Source of the DNA: Melolontha melolontha
Taxonomy: Eukaryota > Arthropoda > Insecta > Coleoptera > Scarabaeidae
Assembly (NCBI GenBank): GCA_935421215.2
Contig: OW285238.1
Location: forward strand, 31,959,678-32,023,677
Direction: 5' to 3'
Length of the DNA: 64,000 nt
Under the pieces are notes generated by a model. That model saw only the letters and a program-made list of their open reading frames with translations. It was not told the origin of the DNA and ran no database searches. Both the position numbers and the translations under genes were made by a program. Position 1 is the stretch's first letter; every line of letters starts with the position of its first letter. Shown here piece by piece: positions 42,833 to 53,317 of this stretch.

Positions 42833-44410
42833 CTAACTAACCCAATGATGTATGCTATTCCTCAAAGCAAGGAGCAGGACATAATGGTGGATTTTCGGAG
42901 CAGTTCTTACACCTGTAGGATGTTTCCCTTCTAATTTTATTGCGCGTACACTGTCTGCATTTGAAAAAATATGTGTGCCTTTTGTAGTTTTCTGGTGTTG
43001 GGATTTTTTCAGGAAAATGCTGTTGAGTGGTTTTGCTTCTGTTATTGTCCTTCTTTTGGTTATCAGCTTCCTACCATCAATAACGTTTTCTGGCAAACCT
43101 ATCAAAGATCTAATTGCCTGCTCCCTGAAGACATTGTATTTTATTTTCTTCGCACCCTTACAGTAAAGAGAAAAGGAATTCCACATATATATGTCAAGGA
43201 GGTGAAAAATCACTTTCTTGTACCATCGGATACATTTTCTAGGGCATAAGTAATAACTGAGCATTTGGTCGCTTTTATCCACACCAGACATATTTCGATT
43301 ATACCCTGCGATTTCTAATGGTTTGATTTTTTCGACCCCATATCGATTAGTAATTGTAACCAATTTTGGTTGATATCCGGTGGTAATGGCAATGACATCT
43401 CGTTTGTCTTTCCATTTTGATAGGTAAATATTATTTTTCCTTCGCCATACATAATCGCCCTTTTTCAGTTTCCTTGCAACTACTGCAATAGGATTCCCAC
43501 GTCGATTAGCGCAAGAGTGGATTTTACGAGAAATGAGTTTGGACGATAACGACACACTATTGCAGAAATTGTCCATATAGATATAATGCCCTTTGTCCAG
43601 ATAAGGTTCTAATAACCTACGACCAAGAGATTCTGTTTTGGAAGTGCTAGCGTCGTCATTATCTGACTTTCCTTGGTGAATCTATATATTCAAACCATAG
43701 CCATCTGCTAAACATACTTCATAGAATTTTACCTAGTACTTGTCCTTTTTGTTTTTGATATATTGACGGAAACTCAGCCGTCCTATAAACAGTAGCATTG
43801 ACTCATCTAAAGATGGAGCATCGTAAGGATAAAAACAGCTTGAATGATTTTTATGACAAAACGTAAAAGGGCCATAATTGTATGAAGCCGATCATTTGAT
43901 TCATTATCGTTGCTGTTAGCACTTAGGCATCTTAAAATTTGTTCATATCTTTGTCCACTTATATTGAGACATATGGGGTGATAATATAAAGGATCATATG
44001 TAAACAGCTGCCATTTAACTGGTACTTTTATTTGCCCTTGTCACAAGCAGAGCCCAAAAAACATTGTACATTTTCCAACTGTTTGCCATACTTATTAGTA
44101 CTTTCTAATATTAGAGTCAATATCTCATTGTTCCATAGATTTTCAGAAACTGATTTATTTTGCATTATTCCAGATTATTTTTCGATCCTGATTCTAAAAT
44201 ATTGTTATCTTCATCTGGCAGAAATTCTTCTTGTTCATTTCCTAATTCATCGCCTTCGTCTTGCTCATCAAAACTGGACTGATCGTCAGCAGTTTCTGGA
44301 TTATAATTCGGATCCTCACATTCACCATCATCACTAGAAGGGTCGCATTCTGATCCTGTTTCAACCTCATCAAACCACTGTAGGAGCTTCGCTTCCTATT
44401 TTGGGTCCAT
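42833..44410 (-). pseudogene. piggyBac-like transposase relic (PGBD4-type layout)
   Basis: A start-like ATG at 44408-44410 is followed three codons later by a stop, then an acidic N-terminus ('ETGSECDPSSDDGECEDPN'). Next come 'FTYDPLYYHPICLNISGQRY' near 43990, 'RLSFRQYIKNKKDKY' near 43770 and 'LLEPYLDKGHYIYMDNF' near 43590 (third catalytic Asp region). A long clean C-terminal frame (43576-42833) contains 'NMSGVDKSDQMLSYY' and 'RKCIRWYKKVIFHLLDIYMWNS'. The usual C-terminal Cys-rich finger is reduced or missing. Several stops upstream make it non-functional. Different lineage from the piggyBac at 0.1-2 kb. Confidence 0.85.
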
Positions 44411-45279
44411 TGTAAAATACGATAAACTCTAAGAAATAAATTACTAATACAAGCAAGAGCGCCTAAAAACTGCATGCAAATCATACCTCGTGTGGCACCA
44501 AGTAAATAGAAAAGTACTGGGTACTTCCCTAATGAATAGAATGCAACCAAGATAATCATTATTCTAAAATCTAATACACTCAGTACTAGCCTATCAGTTG
44601 GTTGTCTATGCTATCTAAGGTGTTTCACGATAATTGACATGCCCAGTTTTAATTACAGTACGTGCGGTGGCATCCCTGACAGATCAAGTGAATTCAAAAA
44701 TTTTATTGGATAATTAACCGCTTCACCTGATTCTACGACAGTTTCGACGGACTAGTATATGTGACTGCCTTGCTTTGAATGAACGCTATGGTAAACGACA
44801 AAGTTCAATTCCAACACAGTCACAGGAAATAAATAAATCAAAATGAAAATAAATCGAAATCTATTAAAATTTCATTTTAACAATGTAATCAGAAACTTTG
44901 AAAATGCTAACTGACAGAAGCTGTCATGAAGCACGTTGTTGGGCATGAGCAAAGTTTAGTATTACGTGTTGCTATTATGTCCAATAGATGGCGCTGTTTT
45001 TCAAAGAAAGCATGTTTTACCTGTCACAGGTGTTACAAGGTTATGTCAAAACTTCAAAGCAATCGGTGAAGAACTCGAAGATTTAGCATTTTGAACAAAC
45101 GAACATTTACATTTTACAGATCGATTTATTTATAAAATACAAACAAAAAAGTTATATGCCATTTTTGCGAAATAAGTAGCGTTTTGCAGCGAAAGCGTAG
45201 TTAAATTTGTTACTAATAAAGACAAGACGCAAACAATAAAACTACTTTTAGGCAACATGTTTATTTGCTACAGATGCCT
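44411..45279. other. Unassigned stretch
   Basis: No gene recognised; AT-rich. May include piggyBac 5' and mariner 3' non-coding ends. Confidence 0.4.
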
Positions 45280-46181
45280 ATCATATCTGTGCCAGTTTAA
45301 GCCCTGTCAATATGACGTTTAATTGAGCTAAGGGAAATGTTGAAAATCTCCACCATTTGCTTCAAGACAAGCTTCAGTACACCTGTTTAGTGACTGACTT
45401 ACTCGAGCTAGTTTATTTTACTTATTTCTTATAAATTCTGCAGCCGTCATAACGCGATTTTCAAGGTCTTCCACATTTTCTACAGGAGCCTTGTAGACCA
45501 GTGATTTCATGTACCCTCAAGGATAGCAATCACATCTGTTAAGATCAGGTGATCGAGGTGGCCAGACATGTGGTCCACCTCGTCCAATCCACCGTTCACC
45601 CTAAATTTCATTTAAAAAGTTTCTAACCTGCAGAGTAAAATGTTTAGGGGTCATATCAAGCATGAGCCGCATTTTTCTACGTAATTCGAAGGGTAATTCT
45701 TCTAGTGATCCTGGTAATAATTCTAGAAAAAATGAAAATACCTCTATCCATTTAAACAATTTGGTAAAACATATGGGCCTATAAGTCGGGTGCCAATTAT
45801 TGCAGCCCACACATTGACAGGAAATCAAAGTTGAATTTTTTTTTCATTTATTGCATGAGGTAAACTTGCTTGTTGTGTAAATTAAGAATTCCACCTCTAG
45901 TAAAACCACATTCGTCAGTTACTAAAATTTGTTGCAGAAACAGAGGGTTTTCTGCAATTTTTGTTATGGGCCGATTGCAAAATCTACGTCTAACGACAAA
46001 ATAGTCCCTGTTCAAACTTTGAACTCTTTCGAAGCGATAAGGTTATCAAAGAAATTTTTTAAGAGTCCTCCACACTGTCCAGTGACTAACTTCAACTTGA
46101 CGAGCTACCTCTCTAATAACTATTATCGGGATAAAATAAAACAAATTTTAAAGAATTTCACTTTTTACTTTACACCGTAAT

Positions 46182-46342
46182 TTAATTTATTAGAGTCACT
46201 TGAAATTAATAAATTAAAGAAAACCGACAAGATCCTCAATGATCAATTAGAAACTGATAATTCACCCTTACTCAATTATTTATTTGATATTCAGACAGTC
46301 ACATATTGTATTTTTCCACAGAACTTCTTTACCTCCCTTTAA
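46182..46342 (+). pseudogene. PLE protein C-terminal tail
   Basis: About 52 codons ending at a TAA (46340-46342). Contains 'LLESLEINKL', 'KILNDQLE' and 'NSPLLNYLF', the conserved C-terminal signature that follows the GIY-YIG endonuclease in Penelope-like elements (helix L-x-x-L-E-I-x-K-x, then I-L-N-D-Q, then S-P-L-L). RT and catalytic endonuclease residues are absent, so it is a 5'-truncated fragment. Confidence 0.72.
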
Positions 46343-46511
46343 CATAACGTAGACCCTCAGTTTTATCACTTAAGAACAGTATTGTATAAACTGTAGTGAA
46401 AGTTTTGTGCATAGACATTTTAGTAATAAAAAGTAACCATTCCTTCAACTATTCAAAACAAAACATGTGTTTCTTAAGGTACATTTGTGTAAAAATTTGT
46501 CCATAAGTTAG

Positions 46512-46562
46512 TTACATGTCTGATGAAGCTCAGGTTGGAGCGAAACGATCGTTACGGTGTAA
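46512..46562 (+). ncRNA. Hammerhead ribozyme candidate (PLE, canonical core)
   Basis: Stem I UUACAUGU with ACGGUGUAA (about eight pairs, one bulged G, one wobble); core box CUGAUGA (46520-46526); stem II GCUC-AGGUUG-GAGC with one extra A at its base; GAAA (46542-46545); palindromic stem III ACGAUCGU; predicted cleavage between 46553 and 46554 (GUU triplet). All core bases match consensus. Lies in the 3' part of a PLE, where hammerheads are established. Confidence 0.82.
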
Positions 46563-46942
46563 AGTAAAAAGTGAAATTCATTAAAATTTGTTTTATTTTA
46601 TCGCGATACTAGTTATAATGGAATTTCATCAAGTAAAGGCTGAAACAATCCTATACCTCTCTAATGCTGATTTCAGGATCTACTTCAACAATTTGAAGAA
46701 TATTTTCCTCAACAGCCACAATTCTTTCATCACGTCCTCTTCCCACTTCTTGGTTTTTTGGTACTACCGAACCTGTTTCCTGAAGTCTTTGGTGCCCGCT
46801 ATGAAACTATTTTTGTTAGGTATTCTACTATGAGGATACCGTTCTGCGTCTGCGTTCTTCTAACTGCGTCCCTGGCATTTCCACCACATTCACCATATAT
46901 AAAGCTCATGTCCGCGCAATCTTGAATGGAATATTGAACCAT

Positions 46943-47271
46943 TTCAAATTGAGCAGAATTGCTGTCAATTTGACATAATGTTTGCTAAGTAACATCTTAA
47001 ATATTTTAATCAACACGTCACTTGATAGAAAAAAAAGGAGATTATATCAGTAATTGCCTAAATTTTCGGAGTTTATCATGTACATCGTGTTTCTCGAAAA
47101 TCATACGACTAGGAGAAAAGTGATAATAAGAACTTTTTATGAAGATCTGTCCTTTAATTTTGGCTAAAGCGTTCCCTAAACGGTGTATAGACTTTTGTTT
47201 GTATTCATAAATACTAATTGTTTCAATCATGTTTATTGCATTATGCTTTTTTATATCTTTTATATTTAGGA
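46943..47271. other. Unassigned stretch
   Basis: No recognised gene; includes the presumed 5' flank of the mariner relic above. Confidence 0.4.
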
Positions 47272-47640
47272 TAAGTTAAACTTCGTGATTGCATCAAAGA
47301 AAAAAGAAGAGGTAAGTTGGCGCGTAGAATTTTGTTTCATCAGGATAATGCTCTAGCGCATAAGAGCTTTGTTTCGTTAGGTACAATTAACAATGCATGT
47401 TTCGAGCTGATGGACCATCCACCACACTTACCTGACCTAGCTCCTAGTGATTTTTATTTATTTCCAAAACTAAAGGAAAGTCTTCGGGGGACCAAATTTA
47501 ATGGCGATGACGAGGTTATGACTGCAATTAAAGAATTTTTCTGTGATCAAGACCCCGAGTTCTTTCAAAAAGGTGTAAATATGTCAGAACTTAGGTGGAA
47601 TAAGTGTCTTCAAGTGCAGGGTGACTATGTTGAAAAATAA
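47272..47640 (+). pseudogene. DD34D mariner transposase, C-terminal third
   Basis: Open from about 47274 to a stop at 47638-47640. Reads 'RRILFHQDNALAHKS' (second catalytic Asp), then 'HPPHLPDLAPSDFYLFPKLK' (third Asp; 34 residues between them), then the usual mariner tail ending 'KCLQVQGDYVEK'. The N-terminal two thirds, including the DNA-binding domain and first Asp, are missing: an in-frame stop lies just upstream and no relevant coding is seen before it. The retained part is well preserved, so this is a truncation rather than slow decay. Confidence 0.85.
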
Positions 47641-47817
47641 TATTGTTTTATATATTAGGAACAATAAATATTGTACATCCCTCGTATATAAGGGTTTGTT
47701 TTAATGTTAGGAATTTAGTGACCGACCCACTGACGATTTGATGAAGAACATATCTTGAAAGGCTGTACTTTAGCCAAAGACGCCACGCTTAACTATATTT
47801 TTATTTTTCAGATTGTT

Positions 47818-47866
47818 CCATTGAAGATGGAAACCTAGTTGCCGAAATCCGTACTTAGAGTTTATT
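47818..47866 (+). other. Degenerate hammerhead-like motif
   Basis: UUGAAGA (C3 to U), stem II GGAAAC/GUUGCC with one mismatch, then GAAA and CGUACUUAG, resembling the motif at 29862-29915. Stem I is poor. Probably inactive. Confidence 0.28.
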
Positions 47867-48239
47867 AATTTATATTATCTTTGGGGATTTTGCTTGTTTG
47901 TGTTTGTTTCAGATTTAAGCCAGTCTTCACCAATTCGGAACAAATCGTTTTATTTATTTGCTTGTTTGATTTTTTCGTTGTCATATTTTGGACAGGCATG
48001 TTTTCAACAGTTAAAGTTGAAGTTGAAGAGAATAAATTCAAGCATTTATGGTCACCGTTATTATGTATAAATGGCATCGCCCTATATTTTTATAAGACGG
48101 GGAAACTTATTTTTAATGTAAGGTTTCAAAAATCCATCATTAGAGGGAACCGGCGAAACCTTTTGTGTACGTATCTGGAAGAAAAAAACTCATTAAAAAT
48201 GACGACATATATAATACCCATTCGATCTGTGTATGAATG

Positions 48240-48240
<1 letters not shown>

Positions 48241-48312
<72 letters not shown>
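48241..48312. repeat. (TA)n microsatellite, about 72 bp
   Basis: Longest pure TA tract in the window. Confidence 0.97.
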
Positions 48313-48314
<2 letters not shown>

Positions 48315-49030
48315 TATATAAAAGAATATATATATAATACTACGCATCAGAAGTCCATATTATATATATATAACATCAATAAATCTGGGATTACTGTCAA
48401 CGAAGGCTTTGAATTCGCAAATATGTGAAATTTAATGAAGACAAGAAGATAGTAGGAAGCAAGAGGGGATCACCGGTTACCATCTTTGCCCCTCTATACG
48501 GAGTAATCCTCTTCGTCATTTTTTCCTCTAACTGAATGATGTTATTAGTTCACCTAATAATTTGCAGGGAGATTCATGGATCGGTGAACATCAAGCTGGG
48601 GTGTCGGTGTACAAATACACATAGAAGTGAACTAATTACTAATTGCTATTTGAATCTGTTGCCTGGAGACAGTGATTTAGGAATGAACTAGAGAGAGAGT
48701 CGGTAATCTTCATCGTCGTCCTCGGATGCACTGAGTCGAAAAATATTGCTTAGGGATTGGAAAGGGCGCGGAGACAATAAAAAAGAAGAAGAAGTTCTAC
48801 CTCGATGATTGTCAGTGCGACTAAATGGACTTAATCATCCGTGATAGGACGCAACCGGTTCAAGAAGGAAGCCATTAAAAATAAAGATACGTTGCTCCGA
48901 TGAACTTACTAAATAATAACAGCGGACTTATAAAAAGCTTAAAAAGATTAAATTTCTGAAATAGAATTTTGTTTCATATATCACAATGTTAGGCATCTTC
49001 CACAAATTAGAAAAAATATATAGGAGAAAT
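48313..49030. other. Unassigned stretch
   Basis: No recognised gene or repeat apart from short TA runs near 48330-48372. Confidence 0.4.
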
Positions 49031-49031
49031 A

Positions 49032-49560
49032 CACTGCTCGACAAAATTAGCGGAACATAAATTTAATACGGCAACATTTTTTAATTAAAAGAGAAACATA
49101 CGTAATTATCAACTTAGGAATATCAAATTTTCAACATTAATTAAAGAGGTTTTAATAACAAATATTCTCTAACATAATAATTTTCTTGTAGAATAATACA
49201 CAATTAAGAAAACTACCAAAATCAAAATGTATTTTATTACTTAAAATTATTAAAAATTCCGTTTAGACCCGAATATACAGATTTAATATCGTGTCTGCAT
49301 AGGTCTTAACATGCTTTGTGGTAAATTGTGCCATTCTTCTGCAAGAATTTTGACTAACTCCTGAAGAGTATGACGTGCAACACGGTGCTTTCTAATATTC
49401 CTATCAAGTGAATCCCAAACATGTTCGATAGGATTCAAGACTGGACTCATGGCCGGCCACTCCATCACTTGGATTTCTTGTTCTCGAAGAAAATTGGTCG
49501 TCAAATTTGCTGTGTGATTTCCACAGTTATCCTACTGGAAGATAAAACCATGACCAAAAT
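49032..49560 (-). pseudogene. Tc1-type (DD34E) transposase relic with left terminal repeat
   Basis: The left end CACTGCTCGACAAAATTAG directly after TA (49030-49031) is the well-known terminal repeat of insect Tc1 elements. On the minus strand the C-terminal half of the transposase is readable: 'DNCGNHTANL' (second Asp, just after a stop) at about 49525, then 'EWPAMSPVLNPIEHVWDSL', with the catalytic Glu intact but the usual SPDLNP reading SPVLNP, then 'LAEEWHNLPQSML' before a stop near 49283. No N-terminal half or right terminal repeat was found. Non-functional. Confidence 0.8.
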
Positions 49561-50795
49561 TGTTGACAAGTGGTACAACATGCTGTTAAAGGATCACGGG
49601 GCTTACTTTAAGGAAACATACACAGCCTACGAATACAAATAGTAGGAACCGTAACCAAAATATGTTAAGATTTGATTCGTTGTGTACAAGCAAGCAACTA
49701 CGCCTAGCAGACGCCAGAAGCAATACAAATGCACCAGCCACAAGGAGGTCTCTTCATTTCTAATGAAGCAACTACGTCTTGAAAGTGACTGAATTTATTA
49801 ATTGGTATGGAAAAAAAGTAAACTTATCAAACAAACAATGTTAATCTTAATTTAAAAGATTTTCGAAATGAGCGCCACCTACTTTCTAACAGTAAGCCAA
49901 TCTGTATGTAAATTGTCTTGTAACCCTCGCTATGATGTTTGGTGAAATGCTTCGTATCTCTTCATTTTTTCTTCCAGGCAATTCTTGCATATTTCTAGGC
50001 CGGGTAAGTTACATTTTTCATTTTGGATATCCCCACAAGAAGTAATCTTGTGGGCTGAGATCGGAAGAACGTGCGGGGCGTTAAACTTCGTCTCTTTCCA
50101 ATCCATTTGTAGGCAAAAGTTCGATTTAATCGATCTTGAACACTAACTGAATAGTGAGGAGATGTCCCATTCTACTGAAACCAGATGTTTTGGCAAGTTG
50201 GCAATTTTCCTCCAATGCAGGAACTATCTACTTATTGAAAAGTTCTAAAAAATATCTTTGACCATCTATAGTTTCTTCTACAAAAAAGGCCATATTATTC
50301 GGTTTCTACAATTACCAGCACAAACATTAAGCTTTCTAGGGTGTTGCGTATACGCCTACCGACAGTTATGTCCATGAGTAGTACTGTTCAAATAAATGAT
50401 TGCTTCATCCGAAAATACTACATTATTTACGAAATAAAATTATTATCATGATTACAAATGTTCATTGATTGACAAAACTCTTGCCTTCTGTCTAAATCAT
50501 CATTAGAGAGTTCTGGAAGGATGTGAATTTTATAAGAATGGTATTTTTCTTTTTCTAGAATTCTTCCTACTGAACGACGACTAATATCAGGCTTTTGCGC
50601 CAGCACGTTTCTAGATAAATAGGGATTTTATCAGAATAATTGAAACATACATGAGTAGGTAAACCCCACCAGTTTTGTATAATACAAAGGTATTTTTAAT
50701 AATATAAAATATTATTAAAAATCTGGTGTGAAGAACACAAATACAGGTTCACTATTAATATTTTTTGTGAACGTGTCCGAACATATCCCTCCCCA

Positions 50796-50844
50796 GAGAC
50801 GTAGATACGTATTTCGCCTTTCTACAGGCTCGTCGGTACGCCCC
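50796..50844 (-). ncRNA. Hammerhead-like ribozyme (U4 to C), inverted copy
   Basis: Stem I GGGGCGUA/UACGUCUC (eight pairs with two wobbles); core CCGACGA, one change from consensus; stem II GCCU/AGGC; GAAA; palindromic stem III AUACGUAU; cleavage triplet AUC. All other core bases are kept. Confidence 0.6.
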
Positions 50845-51395
50845 TGCTGGAGAAAGGATATTCTCAGACACATTCACAAAAAAGAACCACATCACCGAAA
50901 TTATCCAGACCGGGCGTAGAAGTAAATTCAGCGCTGCCTGTTGTCAGACAGCCGAAGTACCTCGCCCTTTCCAAATCTACGTCTCTGGGGAGGGATATGT
51001 TCGGACACGTTCACAAAAAATATTAATAGGGAATCTGTATTTGTGTTCTTCACACCAGATTTTATAATAATATTTTATATTATTAAAAATACCTTTGTAT
51101 TATATAAAACTGGTGGGGTTTACCTACTCATGTATGTTTCAATTATTCTGATACATTACACATGCGGTTAGTCCGTAGTATGAGTGAAGACACAAACAAA
51201 ATGCAGTTTCTAGAGAGATTGGCTGTGCCACCTTTGGAAGGGCGTCGTTACCTCACATTGGTTATATGGACGAGGCGAGGTACTTCCGCTGTCTGACAAC
51301 AGGCAGCGCTGAATTTACTTCTACGCCCGGTCTGGATAATTTTGGTGATGTGGTTCTTTTTTGTGAATGTGTTTGAGAATATTCTTTCTCCAGCA

Positions 51396-51444
51396 GGGGC
51401 GTACCGACGAGCATGTAGAAAGGCGAAATACGTATCTACGTCTC
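51396..51444 (+). ncRNA. Hammerhead-like ribozyme (U4 to C), first direct copy
   Basis: As the inverted copy, but stem II reads GCAU/AGGC, leaving one mismatch. Confidence 0.55.
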
Positions 51445-51853
51445 TGGGGAGGGATATGTTCGGACACATTCACAAAAAATATTAATAGTGAACCTGTATT
51501 TGTGTTCTTCACACCAGATTTTTAATAATATTTTATATTATTAAAAATGCCTTTGTATTATACAAAACTGGTGGGGTTTACCTACTCATGTATGTTTCAA
51601 TTATTCTGATACATTACACATGCGGTTAGTCCGTATTATGAGTGAAGACACAAACAAAATGCAGTTTCTAGAGAGATTGGCTGTGCCACCTTTGGAAGGG
51701 CGTCGTTACCTCACATTGGTTATGTGGACGGGGCGAGGTACTTCGGCTGTCTGACAACAGGCAGCGCTGAATTTACTTCTACTCCCGGTCTGGATAATTT
51801 CGGTGATGTGGTTCTTTTTTGTGAATGTGTCTGAGAATATCCTTTCTCCAGCA

Positions 51854-51902
51854 GGGGCGTACCGACGAGCCTGTAGAAAGGCGAAATACGTATCTACGTC
51901 TC
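51854..51902 (+). ncRNA. Hammerhead-like ribozyme (U4 to C), second direct copy
   Basis: Stem I, core, perfect stem II and palindromic stem III as in 50796-50844. Confidence 0.6.
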
Positions 51903-52351
51903 TGGGGAGGCATATGTTCGGACACGTTCACAAAAAATATTAATAGTGAACCTGTATTTGTGTTCTTCACACCAGATTTTTAATAATAGGGATTTTTCCT
52001 CCACAGATATGGTGATATTGAGCTCTTTAATATTGTTTGTATCAGAATTTGTACGACAAATTCCTTGCAAAATGCGGTTACACGGTCATTTATGTTGTAC
52101 CTAAGTTTTGATAACAACAGAACGAGAAATTGACTGCCGAGTGGGATGCATAGTAATAAAAAGGTTACATACTTCCTGATGAGTTTAGTGATAGGGACTG
52201 ATCTTGTTCTTATCACCAAAACCGGTCATCATTAATATTTATATTCCTTCTCTTTCATTTAATTCAGTCATTATTGACAAACAAACATTTAATAAAACTT
52301 TTATGCCACAAACTACTAAAATTTAAAGATTTTAATATTAATATATAAATA

Positions 52352-52497
52352 TTCTACAACATCTGTAAGTACGTCACCCAGTTATTGAATAGCACTATTC
52401 ATTCGGTTAATCGCACACAAAAAATAGATGTGCGGTTAACCGAATGAATAGTGCTATCCAACAACTGCGTGATGTACTTACAGATGTTGTAGACTAT
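52352..52497. repeat. Short palindrome, about 70-bp arms
   Basis: 52352-52420 and 52428-52497 are reverse complements with few changes (for example 'CTACAACATCTGTAAGTAC' and its complement) around a 7-bp loop. No hammerhead boxes. Likely a small foldback element. Confidence 0.75.
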
Positions 52498-53317
52498 TTA
52501 TATCGTCCGTCGTAATGATGTCGATTTCAGCCTGATGTGTCCGGTCTCTGACCTATTCATATTCAGCAAAATTCAAATTTATTTTGATTGCAATGATATA
52601 ATTTATTATAATTAACAAAAGTAGATTTTTAATTCTTCAAGTGTACACCACATCTTATTTTAATATTTCGGTTAGAATAGACACTTTGCATTCTTTCCTC
52701 TTAATCCTAGATCTTGCAATACTTGAGTAGTATTTTGATTTTATTCGCTTCTACCTTTGATTATATATTATACATGAAAAAAAAAATAGAAAATAATTTG
52801 GCAAGGTTAATGTTTGATTAACTAAAGATGTACACAAACGTGTTTCAGTTCTTAGACAAAGTTGAATATAATTTGCAGGATGCAAAAAGTTGAAACAAGT
52901 GAGGCTGCTTTCGTGATTCTGACAGGCGAAAGATTAATTTCCCTAACTTATTGTTTTCGCATTCTGAAATACGTATTAAGTTTTCCAATGCATAATACCT
53001 CTCAATTCCTAGTTCATACGAATATATGTCAATAGGCTAAGTTAAACCTATTGATACATTGACGCATAAAATTCGTCGTAACGTTTAATAGTTTTTTTAG
53101 TTTCATTAATTACATGGTTCTACTTCTACATTTTTATATTGCAATTTTTTCTAAATAATAGGAAGTTTGCAATCTATTCTTTGTAGTAGTAATAATAATA
53201 TAATAAATACTTCGAAAAATATATTTCATAAAAAGATGAAAATAAAGCAAAAAAAATAAATATAAACAATCAAACTAACAGTAGCAAAACCTTGGAAAAT
53301 AGTTTTTCTCTAGGCTG
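52498..53317. other. Unassigned AT-rich stretch
   Basis: No recognised feature. Confidence 0.4.

Larger units (their letters stand above)
46118..46654 (+). mobile_element. Penelope-like element 3' end with hammerhead
   Basis: 537 bp flanked by a perfect 11-bp direct repeat ACCTCTCTAAT (46107-46117 and 46655-46665). In order: an inverted 60-bp piece (46118-46181); a coding tail (46182-46342); about 170 bp of untranslated sequence; a hammerhead (46512-46562); and about 90 bp downstream that include the plus-strand version of the inverted piece. The inverted piece begins at the base where the hammerhead is predicted to cut. 5' truncation plus a short inverted head is common in PLE insertions. 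Confidence 0.8.
45280..46942 (-). pseudogene. DD41D-type mariner transposase relic, split by a PLE fragment
   Basis: Begins 'MVQYSIQDCADMSFIYGECG' at 46942, the standard start of this insect transposase group. Continues to 'DPEISIREVARQVEVS' across the insertion at 46118-46654. Then 'VTDECGFTRGG' (first Asp, near 45910), a degraded block with 'TLQVRNFLNEI' (second Asp region lost), and 'ERWIGRGGPHVWPPRSPDLN' near 45590. The C-terminus 'EACLEANGGDFQH' lies near 45330. Many stops. Removing the PLE fragment and one TSD copy restores a continuous reading at that point. Confidence 0.82.
50630..51984 (+). mobile_element. Second retrozyme-like tandem element, about 459-bp unit
   Basis: 1,355 bp flanked by a perfect 12-bp direct repeat AATAGGGATTTT (50618-50629 and 51985-51996). 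The left part, to about 50967, is a minus-orientation partial unit. The plus-strand part begins at about 50975 and holds just over two units; repeated landmarks at 50992, 51451 and 51909 give a spacing of 459 and 458 bp. Each unit carries a hammerhead-like motif (three copies). No coding support; the open frames crossing it are repeated because the unit is repeated. Sequence is unrelated to the 448-bp unit at 36.6 kb, but the architecture (inverted head, tandem body, 12-bp TSD) is the same. Confidence 0.82.
49870..52230 (-). pseudogene. Mariner-superfamily transposase relic, split by a hammerhead array
   Basis: Minus strand. The N-terminal side near 52000-52020 reads 'PYLWRKNPY' and resumes left of the insertion (50630-51984) as 'ISRRSVGRILEKEKYHSYKI' and 'DLDRRQEFCQSMN'. 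The core is degraded: 'GTSPHYSVSVQDRLNRTF' near 50120 (second Asp reads Asn) and 'KWIGKRR'. Past a frame change comes 'SQPTRLLLVGISK', the expected S-P-x-D-Y-F-L-W-G-Y region in another frame. Several stops. Removing the insertion and one copy of its 12-bp duplication restores continuity. Confidence 0.72.

Noticed and set aside
48237..48428. Ile/Tyr repeat protein
   Set aside because: Translation of the (TA)n microsatellite.
50728..51970. Family of about 63-codon genes repeated three times
   Set aside because: They are the same open frame carried by each copy of the 459-bp unit, with no domain; the stretch overlaps the hammerhead.
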